From contig NZ_CP139965.1 of assembly GCF_034424375.1 (NCBI RefSeq), forward strand, positions 4,960,001-5,024,000: a stretch of DNA of 64,000 nt, given 5' to 3'. A program made the position numbers and the translations under genes. Positions within the stretch are counted from its first letter, which is position 1, and the number at the start of each line of letters is the position of its first letter. Source of the DNA: Paraburkholderia kururiensis. Lineage in GTDB: Bacteria; Pseudomonadota; Gammaproteobacteria; Burkholderiales; Burkholderiaceae. Of this stretch, positions 44,561 to 52,680 are shown one piece after another. The notes under the pieces were generated by a model. It did not search any database. It worked only from the letters and a program-made list of their open reading frames with translations, and was not told where the DNA came from.

Positions 44561-45942
44561 CCCGGCCGCGCTCGCTCCAGGGCCGGTTGCTGCTGCTCGT
44601 CACCGGTGTGCTGCTCGCCGTGTGGCTGGTGGCCGCCGCTTTCACCTGGCACGATGCGCGGCACGAAATCGACGAACTGCTGGACAGCCATCTTGCGCAG
44701 GCGGCGGCGTTGCTCGTGATGCAGGAAACGCGCACCGTGGACGACGACGAAGACCCCATGGACGCGCCCACGCTGCATCCCTATGCGCCGCGCGTGGCGT
44801 TCCAGGTGTTCCACGAAGGGCGGCTCGGCTTGCGTTCGGCGAACGCGCCCGCCGAGCCGATGGTGAGCGCCGACCGCGCGCATGCCGCGGGCTTTTCCAC
44901 CGTGCGGATCGACGGCAAGACCTGGCGCGTGTTTGCCGCGCGCGGCGCGCAGCACGACGTCGAGGTCTACGTGGGCGAGCAGGTGGATTCGCGGCGGGCC
45001 ATTCTGCTTGCCGTGATGCGCGGCGCCTTCTGGCCGATGGCGCTGGCGTTGCCCGTTCTGCTGCTCGCCACGGGGTGGGCCGTGCGGCGTGGCGCGAAGC
45101 CGCTGCGCGAACTGGGCAGCACGCTGGCGCGACGCGATCCCCGCGCGCTCGACGCCGTGCGCATGCAGCATGCGCCGCTCGAAATGGTGCCGCTGCTCGA
45201 TGCGCTGAACCGTCTCTTCGATCGCATTCGCGCCGTGCTGGATGCCGAGCGGCGCTTCACCGCCGACGCCGCCCATGAACTGCGCACGCCCATCGCGGCG
45301 ATCAAGGCGCAAGCCCAGGTGGCGATGGCCGAAGAGAACGTCGAGCTGCGTCGCCACGCGCTGCGCCGCTTGCTGGAAGGCTGCGACCGCGCGGCACACC
45401 TCGTCGATCAATTGCTGCTGCTCTCGCGCCTCGAAGCCGGCGCGCCGATGGACACCGCCGAGGTCGCGCTGCCCGCGCTCGCGCAGCAGGTGGTGGCCGA
45501 CATCGCGCCGCAGGCGCTCAACAAGCGCCAGCAACTGGAACTGGAGGCGAGCGGCGCGTGCACTGTCGAGGGCAACGAAGTGCTGCTTGCTTCGCTGGTG
45601 CGCAATCTCGTGGACAACGCCGTGCGCTACAGCCCCGCCCGCGCGCACATTGCCGTGTGGGTGCGCCTGCGCGGCGAGCGCGTGGTGCTGGGCGTGGAAG
45701 ACAGCGGCCCGGGGCTGCCCGATGAGCAACTCGAGCGCCTCGGCGAGCGGTTCTTTCGCGGCGGCTTTCCCGACGACGAGAGCGCCGCGCCGAGCGGCAG
45801 CGGACTCGGCTGGTCCATCGTGCGGCGCGTTGCTGCCGTGCACGGCGCGCAGGTCGACGTGGGGCGCTCCGCGGCGCTGGGTGGCCTGTGCGTGACGGTG
45901 TCGTTGCCGTGCGCCCGCGCTGCGAATCAAGCGCGCCGTTGA
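44557..45942 (+). CDS. Sensor histidine kinase (QseC-like)
   Basis: A 461-residue membrane kinase. Two transmembrane helices (about 10-32 and 150-172) flank a periplasmic sensing loop rich in acidic residues (VDDDEDPMDAPTLHP). HAMP-like and HisKA regions follow, with phospho-acceptor His240 in FTADAAHELRTPIAAIK. The ATPase domain has the N box (LVRNLVDNAVRYSP), G1 (VEDSGPGLP) and G2 (GSGLGWSIVRRV). It phosphorylates the regulator encoded just before it, with which it overlaps as ATGA. The acidic loop could sense a metal ion or other cation; this is a guess. Confidence 0.88.
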   Translation: MTRPRSLQGRLLLLVTGVLLAVWLVAAAFTWHDARHEIDELLDSHLAQAAALLVMQETRTVDDDEDPMDAPTLHPYAPRVAFQVFHEGRLGLRSANAPAEPMVSADRAHAAGFSTVRIDGKTWRVFAARGAQHDVEVYVGEQVDSRRAILLAVMRGAFWPMALALPVLLLATGWAVRRGAKPLRELGSTLARRDPRALDAVRMQHAPLEMVPLLDALNRLFDRIRAVLDAERRFTADAAHELRTPIAAIKAQAQVAMAEENVELRRHALRRLLEGCDRAAHLVDQLLLLSRLEAGAPMDTAEVALPALAQQVVADIAPQALNKRQQLELEASGACTVEGNEVLLASLVRNLVDNAVRYSPARAHIAVWVRLRGERVVLGVEDSGPGLPDEQLERLGERFFRGGFPDDESAAPSGSGLGWSIVRRVAAVHGAQVDVGRSAALGGLCVTVSLPCARAANQARR

Positions 45943-45968
45943 TCCCCCTTGACCGCGGTTGATCGCCG

Positions 45969-45982
45969 TTGACATGTGTCAA
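45969..45982 (+). promoter_or_regulatory. FNR/Anr-type box upstream of the YtkA-like gene
   Basis: TTGAC-ATGT-GTCAA has perfectly symmetrical half-sites. A weak -10 candidate CAGCAT (46005-46010) starts 29.5 bases after the box centre, the class II geometry. The next gene starts at 46122. The flank GTCAAGCCGG recurs at the 48469 box. Confidence 0.55.
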
Positions 45983-46121
45983 GCCGGTGGCCGCCTTGCG
46001 GCGACAGCATGGACCCTGTACGTCGCTTGCCGCCGGCACTGAGCATCGCAGCGTGCCGCCGCTGGCGACGAAGTCGCCCGAAGCAAGGGGCTTCGCGTCG
46101 CGACACATCGATGGAGCCACC

Positions 46122-46598
46122 ATGAACAAGTTTCGATTCCTGACGATTCCCGCTGCCGCGCTGTTCATGGCGGCTGCGGTCTCTGCCCACGCGGGCCAGT
46201 TGGACCGCAGTGTCACGAAGAGCGGCTTGATCGTTCACTTCGGCGTTGTTCCGGCCGAGCGGGCGCAGGCCGTGGAAGGCAGCGCGAGCGCGCCTGCGGA
46301 GACGGTCTCGGCGCCCGCGCGCGGCAGCTATCACCTCGTCGTTGCGCTGTACGACAAGCCCACGGGCGCGCGCATCGACGACGCCACCGTGACGGCGAAG
46401 GTGACGCGCCCCGGCCCGAAGTCGGGTCCCAAGGTGCAGGTCAAGACGCTGCAGCCGTTGAAGGTCAACGACACGGTCACTTACGGCAATTACTTCGACA
46501 TGCCGTGGCAAGGCCGCTATCGCATCGATCTGTCGATCAAGCGCAAGGACAGCGCCGATGCGACGAACGTGCGCCTGACCTACGACCAGAACTTCTGA
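46122..46598 (+). CDS. Periplasmic YtkA/FixH-like protein
   Basis: A 158-residue exported protein with a signal peptide to about residue 24 (VSAHA). The mature chain has an Ig-like beta pattern: KSGLIVHFGVVP, GSYHLVVALYDKPTGARIDDATVTAKV, DTVTYGNYFDMPWQGRYRIDLSIKRKD. This resembles YtkA-like and FixH-type domains found near copper and heme proteins. GGAG precedes the ATG. It stands alone after the two-component system and is preceded by an FNR/Anr-type box. I infer an accessory role in envelope metal or cytochrome biology; nothing more specific is supported. Confidence 0.65.
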   Translation: MNKFRFLTIPAAALFMAAAVSAHAGQLDRSVTKSGLIVHFGVVPAERAQAVEGSASAPAETVSAPARGSYHLVVALYDKPTGARIDDATVTAKVTRPGPKSGPKVQVKTLQPLKVNDTVTYGNYFDMPWQGRYRIDLSIKRKDSADATNVRLTYDQNF

Positions 46599-46617
46599 GC
46601 GGGTCGTTCGGGCTTCG

Positions 46618-46657
46618 GTAGAGGCCCTCGGCGGAGGCCTTTGCCGCGAGCCTCTAC
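46618..46657. other. Hairpin between convergent genes
   Basis: GTAGAGGC (46618-46625) pairs with GCCTCTAC (46650-46657), and an inner CCTC-GGCG-GAGG stem is nested within. It follows the YtkA-like gene and could end transcription from either side, but no long T run is attached. Confidence 0.45.
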
Positions 46658-46669
46658 TTGTGTCGCTGC

Positions 46670-46724
46670 TGCGCCCTTAATGTGCCCTTAGTGCGCCCTT
46701 GCTGCGCCTCTACTGCGCCGCAGC
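46670..46724 (+). repeat. 11-bp tandem repeat, five copies
   Basis: Five contiguous 11-base units start at 46670, 46681, 46692, 46703 and 46714. The first three are TGCGCCCTTAA, TGTGCCCTTAG and TGCGCCCTTGC; the last two decay to TGCGCCTCTAC and TGCGCCGCAGC. The array overlaps the last codons of the CDF transporter gene. The unit length is about one helical turn. The function is unknown. Confidence 0.7.
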
Positions 46725-47666
46725 GACCGCGGACGGCGCGTCGGGCGCCGTGGCCCGGCGCGGATCGACGTGGGTCATCACGTTGAGCACGCGATGGCGC
46801 GACAGCACGCGGCGCCGCGCTTCCACGGCGATGTCGTGCCCTGCTTCCACGGAGATCGCGCCGGCCACCTCGATGTGGACATCCACCACGATCATGTCGC
46901 CCATCTTGCGCGTGCGCAGATCGTGCACGCCGATCACGCCGGGCGAACTCACCAGCGTTTCGCGAATGGCCTCCACTTCGTGGTCGTCGGCCGAGCGGTC
47001 CATCAGATCGTGAAGCGCTTCCCAACCGAACTGCCAGCCCATCTTGAGCACGAGCAGACCGACCACGAGTGCCGCGATCGGGTCGAGTATCGGATAACCC
47101 GCGAGGTTGCCGATAATGCCCACGCCCACCACTAACGAAGACGCCGCGTCGGACCGCGCGTGCCACGCGTTGGCCACCAGCATGCTCGACTTCACGCGCT
47201 TGGCCACGGCCAGCATGTAGCGGAACAGCAGTTCCTTCGCCGCGAGCGCGCCGCCGGCCACCCACAGCGCGATGACATGCACGCGCTGCACGGACGCGGG
47301 ATCTTCGAGCTTGTGCACCGCGGACCACAGCATGCCCACGCCCACCGCGGCGAGCAGCGCGCCCAGCGCCAGCGACGCGCCCGTTTCGAAGCGCTGATGC
47401 CCGTACGGGTGCGCTTCGTCCGCGTCCTTCTTGCTGTGATGGCTCGCGAAGAGCACCACGAAGTCGGCAATCAGATCGGACAGCGAATGAATGCCGTCCG
47501 CCACGAGGCCCTGCGAGCCTGAGAGAAGACCGGCGAGCACCTGGGCTGCGGTCAGGGCAAGGTTGACGACCACGCTTACCCACGTGCTGCGCGAGGCCGC
47601 GGCGGCGCGTTCGGCAGGCGTGTGTTCGTTGTTCTCGGTGTCGTCAAAGAGTTCTTCGGTCTTCAT
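46710..47666 (-). CDS. Cation diffusion facilitator metal transporter
   Basis: A 318-residue CDF-family exporter with six transmembrane helices and a C-terminal cytoplasmic ferredoxin-like domain. The site-A motifs are GLVADGIHSLSDLIADF (helix 2) and NAWHARSDAASSLVV (helix 5). A D at the first position of each motif would favour Zn; the HSLSD and HARSD pattern found here fits the Fe/Zn or Co/Ni groups as well. The PYGHQRFETGASLALG segment is common to bacterial CDFs. It exports divalent metal using the proton gradient. It lies among other metal and redox genes; no metal regulator is adjacent. Confidence 0.88.
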   Translation of the reverse strand: MKTEELFDDTENNEHTPAERAAAASRSTWVSVVVNLALTAAQVLAGLLSGSQGLVADGIHSLSDLIADFVVLFASHHSKKDADEAHPYGHQRFETGASLALGALLAAVGVGMLWSAVHKLEDPASVQRVHVIALWVAGGALAAKELLFRYMLAVAKRVKSSMLVANAWHARSDAASSLVVGVGIIGNLAGYPILDPIAALVVGLLVLKMGWQFGWEALHDLMDRSADDHEVEAIRETLVSSPGVIGVHDLRTRKMGDMIVVDVHIEVAGAISVEAGHDIAVEARRRVLSRHRVLNVMTHVDPRRATAPDAPSAVAAAQ

Positions 47667-47754
47667 GTCGTTGCTTCGTTCGTCAAAGAAAAGGCTTCAG
47701 GCAGGGCGAAAACGCCACCGATACAGCGGGCGTCATGTGGGCATGACGTGCCGT

Positions 47755-48399
47755 TCAACGCTTTGCATGGTGGCTGCCCTTTACGTCCCTGGGTTGTTTC
47801 GCCGGCCGCCGCCACGCGAGCCTGCGTTGCTCGACCAGCATTTTCCAGTCGAGTTTCGTGAGTGTATAGACAAGCCCGAGCAGCGCGAGCTGCGTCACGA
47901 TGAAATAACCGCTGAGGTAGCCGTCTTCCAGCTGCGCCTCGGGGTCGAGGTACGAGGAGGCGAGACGGCCGAGCTGCGCCCAGAGCGCATAGCTTGCCAC
48001 GCGACCCGCGAAGAACGCCGCGCCGATGAAGCGCAGCGGCAGCCCGGACAACCCGTAGGCGATGAACAGATAGTTCGACGGAAAAGGGCTCAACGCGTAG
48101 ACGAAGAACGCGCTCACGGTGGTCTTCTGATGCTTTTCGAGCCACGCCGTGACCACGTCGATGTTCTCGCGGTCGGCATCGCGCATCAGTTTTCCGCGCA
48201 CGAGCGAGCGCGCGAACGTGGCGAGAATCAGCCGCCCGATGGTGGCGGCGCTCGCAGCGACCAGCGCGAACACGAACGGGTTGCCGTCCGGCACGTTGAA
48301 GCCGACCCACGACATCGCCATCCACGTGGGCGGCGCGAATGCCGGCATGAGGTTGATCAGCAATACCACGACGAACAGCATGGACAGCGTCGTCACCAT
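47755..48399 (-). CDS. DedA/TVP38 (VTT-domain) membrane protein
   Basis: A 214-residue inner-membrane protein with the VTT-domain centre FFVYALSPFPSNYLFIAYGLSGLPLRFIGAAFFAGR and four to five hydrophobic segments. VTT/DedA-family proteins are thought to flip polyprenyl or phospholipids. The ATG at 48399 is preceded by GGGAGG and excludes a 26-residue Cys/Pro-rich upstream extension. It is divergent from the P1B-5 ATPase, and an FNR/Anr-type box lies in the shared promoter region, 76 bases from this start. Confidence 0.78.
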   Translation of the reverse strand: MVTTLSMLFVVVLLINLMPAFAPPTWMAMSWVGFNVPDGNPFVFALVAASAATIGRLILATFARSLVRGKLMRDADRENIDVVTAWLEKHQKTTVSAFFVYALSPFPSNYLFIAYGLSGLPLRFIGAAFFAGRVASYALWAQLGRLASSYLDPEAQLEDGYLSGYFIVTQLALLGLVYTLTKLDWKMLVEQRRLAWRRPAKQPRDVKGSHHAKR

Positions 48400-48468
48400 G
48401 AACCTCCCGGCCAATGCGCCTGAAGCCGCTTGCAGCATTCGATTGTGCGGTGGCGGGCAGCACCGCGC

Positions 48469-48482
48469 TTGACGCACGTCAA
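48469..48482. promoter_or_regulatory. FNR/Anr-type box between DedA-like and P1B ATPase genes
   Basis: TTGAC-GCAC-GTCAA is a perfect inverted repeat, and the pairing extends one base each side (C and G). It lies between divergent genes. No -10 at the ideal class II spacing is convincing; TTTCAT (48509-48514) on the plus strand and TCGAAT (48442-48437) on the minus strand are both a few bases off. Which gene it serves is open. Confidence 0.55.
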
Positions 48483-48527
48483 GCCGGCAAGGAACCCGGC
48501 GCGGCCGCTTTCATCCGGCAAGGTTTG

Positions 48528-50924
48528 ATGCGAGTCAACGGACCCGCGATACCGGTCCATACACTCGTGAACAGCACCCCGTCCCCGCTCCGCGCCCGTT
48601 TGCCTATTTTTGCCATGCCACGCTGGCTGTCCTTCCTCGATCGAATGCCGTGGGTCACGTTCGTCCCGCTGCTTGCCTCGGCCCTGAGCCTGATCGCGGG
48701 CCTCGCCTTCGCAGGCTTCGGACGAAGCGCCGTGGCCCACGCGCTCTGGACCTTGGGCGCCGTGCCGGTGCTGCTCGTGCTCGCGGTGTCCATCGTTCGT
48801 GCGCTGCGGCGGCACGAGGCGGGCGTCGACGTGCTGGCGCTGGTGGCCATCGGCTTTGCGCTCGCGCTGGGCGAGTCGCTCACGGCCGCCGTGATCGCCT
48901 TGATGCTGGCGAGCGGCCGCGCGCTCGAACACTATGCCCACGCCCGCGCCCAGCGCGAAATGACAGCGCTGCTCGCCCACGCACCGCGCCACGCCAACCG
49001 GTTCGAAGCGGGCGAGTGGCGCCGCGTGGAACTGGACGACGTGCAGGCCGGCGACCGTCTGCTCGTGCGTACCGGCGAATTCGTGCCGGTGGACGGCAGC
49101 CTCACCGACCACGCGGAACTCGACGAATCCACGCTCACGGGCGAGGCGGCCATCCAGCCGCGCCGGCCCGGCGAAGCCGTGCAGAGCGGCGTGCTCAACG
49201 TGGGGCCCGCGTTCGAGATGGTGGCGGCCGCGAGCGCGGGCGACAGCACGTTCGCGGGCATCGTGCGCATGGTGCAGTTCGCGCGTGAGGCGCGCAGTCC
49301 CGCCGAGCGGCTCGCGGACCGCTACGCCGTGCTCTTCATGATCGCCGCGCTGTTCTTTGCGCTTGCCAGCTGGCTTGCCGTGGGCGACCTCGCGCGGGTG
49401 CTCGCGGTGCTCGTCGTGGCCACGCCGTGTCCGCTGATTCTCGCGGTGCCGGTGGCCATCGTGTCGGGCATGTCGCGATGCGCGAAGCGCGGCGTGCTCG
49501 TGAAGGGCGGCGGCGCGCTGGAGCGGCTCGCGCAGGCCGGCGCGCTCTTCTTCGACAAGACGGGCACGCTGACGGGCGGCCACGCGCGCCTCGTGGCCGT
49601 GGAGAGCGCGCCGGGCACGGCATCCGACGACGTGTTGCGGATCGCGGCGTCGCTCGGCCAGGCGTCCGCGCACGTGATATCGGAAGCGGTGACGATGGCC
49701 GCGCGCGAGCGCCACCTCGCGCTGGCGGTGCCGTCCAGTGTGATCGAGCGGGCGGGCGCCGGCGTGACGGGCGAAGTGGACGGGCACGCGGTGGCGATCG
49801 GATCGTTTGCGCACGTGTCGGAGGTTGCCGCGCCGCAGCCGTGGTGCACGGCGTTCCTTCAGCGTGTGGCGTACGAGGGCGCGTCGGCTGTGTTCGTGGC
49901 CGTGGACGGCGTCATGATCGGCGCCGTGCAACTGGCCGACCAGATCCGGCTGGAGACGCCGCGCGCATTGCGTCTTTTGCGGCAGGAAGGCATCCGCCGG
50001 CTCGTCATGCTGACGGGCGACCGGCGCGACGTGGCCGAAACCGTGGGCGCGATGCTGGGCGTGACCGAGGTGATGCCCGAACAGACGCCCGCCGACAAAC
50101 TCGCCGCCATTCAGGCCGCGCGTCGCGACGACACGGTCGTGATGGTGGGCGACGGCGTGAACGACGCCCCGGCGCTGGCCGCCGCCGACGTGGGCGTGGC
50201 GATGGGCGCGCGCGGCGCGGCGGCATCGTCCGAAGCGGCGGACGTGGTGCTGCTGGTAGACCGGCTGGATCGTCTGGTCGACGCCTTGCGCGTGGCGCGG
50301 CGCACGCGACGTATCGCCATGGAAAGCGTGGTGGCGGGCATGACGCTCTCGTTCGCCGCGATGGCCGTGGCCGCGGCCGGCTACCTGCCGCCGCTGGCGG
50401 GCGCGCTGCTGCAGGAATTCATCGACGTCGCCGTGATCCTCAATGCGCTGCGTGCCTTGCGCATTCACCCCGGCACCGCGCCCGGCAGCCTCGCGCGCGA
50501 CGACGCGGACCGCCTCAAAGCGGGCCACGCCGAACTGGGACCGGTAATGGAGCAGATCAGGACGCTCGCGGACGAACTGCCGCGCATGCCGCCGCACGCC
50601 GTTGCCGCCGCGCTCACGCGCATGAACGAGTCGCTGGCGCAGCACCTCGTGCCGCACGAGCAGCACGACGACATCGAGCTTTACCCGGGCCTCGCGCAGC
50701 TCATGGGCGGCGACGACCCCATGGCCGCGATGAGCGGCACGCATCGCGAGATCTTTCGCCTTGCACGCATGCTGAAACAGATGACCGCCCATGTGCCGCC
50801 CGAGGGGCCGGATGCGGCGAGCCTGCGCGAATTCCAGCGTCTTCTCTACGCGCTCGACGCCATCGTGCGGCTGCATTGCGCTCAGGAGGACGAACTGTTT
50901 CATGCGCTGGTTGAAGCGGGATGA
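48528..50924 (+). CDS. P1B-5-type metal-transporting ATPase with C-terminal hemerythrin domain
   Basis: A 798-residue heavy-metal P-type ATPase. The membrane metal site is TPC (Cys301 in VVATPCPLIL), the actuator has LTGEA, the phosphorylated Asp343 is in FFDKTGTLTGG, and the hinge is GDGVNDAPAL. There is no N-terminal metal-binding domain. From about residue 660 a hemerythrin domain follows: His667 (AGHAELGP), HLVPHEQHDDIELYP, GTHREIF and LHCAQEDELF. TPC plus C-terminal hemerythrin defines the P1B-5 group, for which Ni and Fe export is known (Sinorhizobium Nia). It should couple metal export to oxygen or redox state. The start at 48528 has AAGG four bases upstream; 48615 is the alternative. 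Confidence 0.88.
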   Translation: MRVNGPAIPVHTLVNSTPSPLRARLPIFAMPRWLSFLDRMPWVTFVPLLASALSLIAGLAFAGFGRSAVAHALWTLGAVPVLLVLAVSIVRALRRHEAGVDVLALVAIGFALALGESLTAAVIALMLASGRALEHYAHARAQREMTALLAHAPRHANRFEAGEWRRVELDDVQAGDRLLVRTGEFVPVDGSLTDHAELDESTLTGEAAIQPRRPGEAVQSGVLNVGPAFEMVAAASAGDSTFAGIVRMVQFAREARSPAERLADRYAVLFMIAALFFALASWLAVGDLARVLAVLVVATPCPLILAVPVAIVSGMSRCAKRGVLVKGGGALERLAQAGALFFDKTGTLTGGHARLVAVESAPGTASDDVLRIAASLGQASAHVISEAVTMAARERHLALAVPSSVIERAGAGVTGEVDGHAVAIGSFAHVSEVAAPQPWCTAFLQRVAYEGASAVFVAVDGVMIGAVQLADQIRLETPRALRLLRQEGIRRLVMLTGDRRDVAETVGAMLGVTEVMPEQTPADKLAAIQAARRDDTVVMVGDGVNDAPALAAADVGVAMGARGAAASSEAADVVLLVDRLDRLVDALRVARRTRRIAMESVVAGMTLSFAAMAVAAAGYLPPLAGALLQEFIDVAVILNALRALRIHPGTAPGSLARDDADRLKAGHAELGPVMEQIRTLADELPRMPPHAVAAALTRMNESLAQHLVPHEQHDDIELYPGLAQLMGGDDPMAAMSGTHREIFRLARMLKQMTAHVPPEGPDAASLREFQRLLYALDAIVRLHCAQEDELFHALVEAG

Positions 50925-51073
50925 CGGGCGCGGTGATGGGCGTGACGGTGGGCCGGATGGCGGGCACGACGGCGGCCGCGCGCGCCTCGTGGGATACCGC
51001 GGCCGATGCCACGTTCGAAGGCGCGCGCGACGCATGCCCGTGGTTGGGCCGTCGCGTGCGTGATGTCCCCCGG

Positions 51074-51553
51074 TTACTTGCCGGCCGCCTTCAGCTTTTC
51101 GGCAGCGCTCTTGTACGCGTTGTAGTGATCGCCTTCGTCGGCGGCGATCTGGCGGAACATGGCGGCCACCTTCTTGTCGCCCGCCGCGTCGGCCTGCTCC
51201 GCGTACTTGACGTACATCTTCGTGTTCTCGTAGTGCTCGCCGGCCATGCCGTCGGCCAGGTTGGCTTCGTCGGACTTCGCGAGGTTCAGCGCTTGCGCTT
51301 CGCGTGCGAAGTGCTCGTTGGCCTCTACGTTCGCGCTCTCGTCGAAGAGCTTCGCGAGTTCCGGGTGTCCGCTCTTGCGCGCATGTTCGGCGTAGGCGAG
51401 GTACTTGAGGTGTGCGTAGGCCTCGCCGTGCATGGCGGCTTCGAGGTTCTGCTTCGTCTGGTCTTTCAGCTCGCCCTCGGCGAGTGCGGGCGCGGCGGCG
51501 AACGAGAGCGCCGCCAGTGCGGACACGGAAATCAGTTGCGTGAAGAGTTTCAT
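51074..51553 (-). CDS. Exported rubrerythrin-like diiron protein
   Basis: A 159-residue ferritin-like protein with a Sec signal peptide (about 1-25, APALA), unusual because rubrerythrins are normally cytoplasmic. Diiron ligands can be read in NLEAAMHGEAYAHLKY, ANVEANEHFAREA, GEHYENTKMY and IAADEGDHYNAYK. The C-terminal rubredoxin domain is missing, so it is an erythrin-type module needing another electron donor. Periplasmic cytochromes encoded nearby are candidates. It likely removes peroxide or handles iron in the periplasm. The ATG at 51553 is preferred over 51562 for ribosome-binding-site spacing. It is divergent from the PepSY operon with a mirrored operator. Confidence 0.83.
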   Translation of the reverse strand: MKLFTQLISVSALAALSFAAAPALAEGELKDQTKQNLEAAMHGEAYAHLKYLAYAEHARKSGHPELAKLFDESANVEANEHFAREAQALNLAKSDEANLADGMAGEHYENTKMYVKYAEQADAAGDKKVAAMFRQIAADEGDHYNAYKSAAEKLKAAGK

Positions 51554-51617
51554 GATCAGCATTCCTTTTCGGGGACGTCGCCGACCGTGGCGACAGCGGT
51601 CATGTTGTCGTGTGGCA

Positions 51618-51634
51618 TTGACAATGTCCTGACG
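51618..51634 (-). promoter_or_regulatory. GTCAG-N6-GTCAA direct repeat, rubrerythrin side
   Basis: On the minus strand GTCAG and GTCAA repeat at 11-base spacing, 65 bases before the rubrerythrin ATG. The ten bases TGTCCTGACG (51625-51634, plus strand) are the exact reverse complement of 51689-51698 on the PepSY side. The spacing fits OmpR-family dimers. Confidence 0.55.
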
Positions 51635-51688
51635 TCGCCGCGCGTCGCACCAACCGCCTGCGCATCAGGGGGCTCGCAGACGCAGGCC

Positions 51689-51705
51689 CGTCAGGACACG
51701 GTCAG
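51689..51705 (+). promoter_or_regulatory. GTCAG-N6-GTCAG direct repeat, PepSY side
   Basis: GTCAG occurs at 51690 and 51701, 11 bases apart, ending 65 bases before the PepSY ATG. That is the same distance as on the rubrerythrin side. The response regulator encoded at 52655 in this operon is the natural candidate ligand. This is inference from spacing and symmetry. Confidence 0.55.
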
Positions 51706-51769
51706 AAGGCGTCTCTAACCTTGTCGACGAGCGTGTCGTGCGCTCGCCATTTCGAGGAGGAGTCGCAAC

Positions 51770-52054
51770 ATGAATCGCAAACGCATTGGAAGCATCGCCG
51801 CTATCGTCATGCTGGGCGCAATCGCGGGTCACGCCGTTGCCAGCCCCACGTGTACGCGTCAGCCGGAATCGCAGTGGCTGAGCGAGGCGGAGATGCAGAA
51901 GAAGATCGGTCAGATGGGCTACAAGGACATCAAGGTGTTCAAGAAAACGACTTCGGGGTGTTACGAGATCTACGGCCGTACCGGCGACGGTCGCAAGGCC
52001 GAGGTCTACTTCAATCCGGTAACGGGCGCCGTTGTAGAAAGCAACGTGGATTAG
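51770..52054 (+). CDS. Small PepSY-domain periplasmic protein
   Basis: A 94-residue exported protein with a signal peptide to about residue 25 (GHAVA). The mature part is one PepSY domain: WLSEAEMQKKIGQMGYKDIKVFKKTTSGCYEIYGRTGDGRKAEVYFNPVTGAVV. Two Cys, one at the mature N-terminus (PTC) and one before YEIYG, could form a disulfide. GAGGAG lies about 11 bases before the ATG. PepSY proteins of this kind are encoded with cytochrome b561 and QseBC-like systems, as here, and may act as a periplasmic input or electron-transfer partner. It is the first gene of the operon. Confidence 0.87.
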   Translation: MNRKRIGSIAAIVMLGAIAGHAVASPTCTRQPESQWLSEAEMQKKIGQMGYKDIKVFKKTTSGCYEIYGRTGDGRKAEVYFNPVTGAVVESNVD

Positions 52055-52056
52055 CC

Positions 52057-52680
52057 ATGCTTCCCCCGCATCCTCGCGAAACGCTGATGGCTTCCGCGGC
52101 TGCCGTGCGTGGCGCGAAGCCGCGTTCGGTCCGCGTGTGGGACCCTGTCGTGCGCGTCTTTCACTGGACCGTGGTGGCGGGTGTGCTCGCAAACTATCTG
52201 CTGCTCGAAGCGGGCAAGGCGCCGCACCGTTACGTGGGCTACGTGGTGGCGGGCGCGCTCGCCGTGCGCTTCGTCTGGGGCTTCATCGGCAGCGCGCACG
52301 CCCGGTTCGCCGACTTCGTGGCGAGCCCGCGCGCCGCGGCGACGCATCTTGCGCACGCCGTGGCCGGGCGTGATCGGCGCTACGTCGGGCACAACCCCGC
52401 AGGCGGCCTCATGATGGTCGCGCTCATGGCGCTGCTGGCCGCGGTCTGCGTCACGGGCTGGATGCAGGGCCTCGACGCGTTCTGGGGCGAGCAATGGCTT
52501 CAGACCACGCATGCGCTGCTCGTCGATGCCGTGCTCGCCATGGCCGCGTTGCACGTGATGGCGGCGCTGGTGGAGAGCCGGCGGCATCGCGAGAACCTCG
52601 TGCTCGCCATGGTGACGGGGCGCAAACGGCCTGCCTCGGGAACGGATGTGGACCATGCGGCTGCTGCTCGTCGAAGATAA
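52057..52680 (+). CDS. Cytochrome b561-type membrane protein (second copy)
   Basis: A 207-residue inner-membrane cytochrome b with four helices: VVRVFHWTVVAGVLANYLLL, HRYVGYVVAGALAVRFVWGF, GHNPAGGLMMVALMALLAAVCVTGW and TTHALLVDAVLAMAALHVMAALVESRRHRENL. Conserved His residues provide two heme b sites. It starts two bases after the PepSY stop and its end overlaps the response regulator start, so the genes are translationally coupled. It is a paralogue of the protein at 43062-43835, lacking that protein's extra C-terminal helix. Quinol oxidation is the likely activity. Confidence 0.87.
   Translation: MLPPHPRETLMASAAAVRGAKPRSVRVWDPVVRVFHWTVVAGVLANYLLLEAGKAPHRYVGYVVAGALAVRFVWGFIGSAHARFADFVASPRAAATHLAHAVAGRDRRYVGHNPAGGLMMVALMALLAAVCVTGWMQGLDAFWGEQWLQTTHALLVDAVLAMAALHVMAALVESRRHRENLVLAMVTGRKRPASGTDVDHAAAARRR

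Noticed and set aside
51617..51632. TTGACAATGTCC as an FNR/Anr box upstream of rubrerythrin
   Set aside because: The right half reads TCCTG rather than TCAA. The bases are better explained as part of the GTCAR direct repeat.
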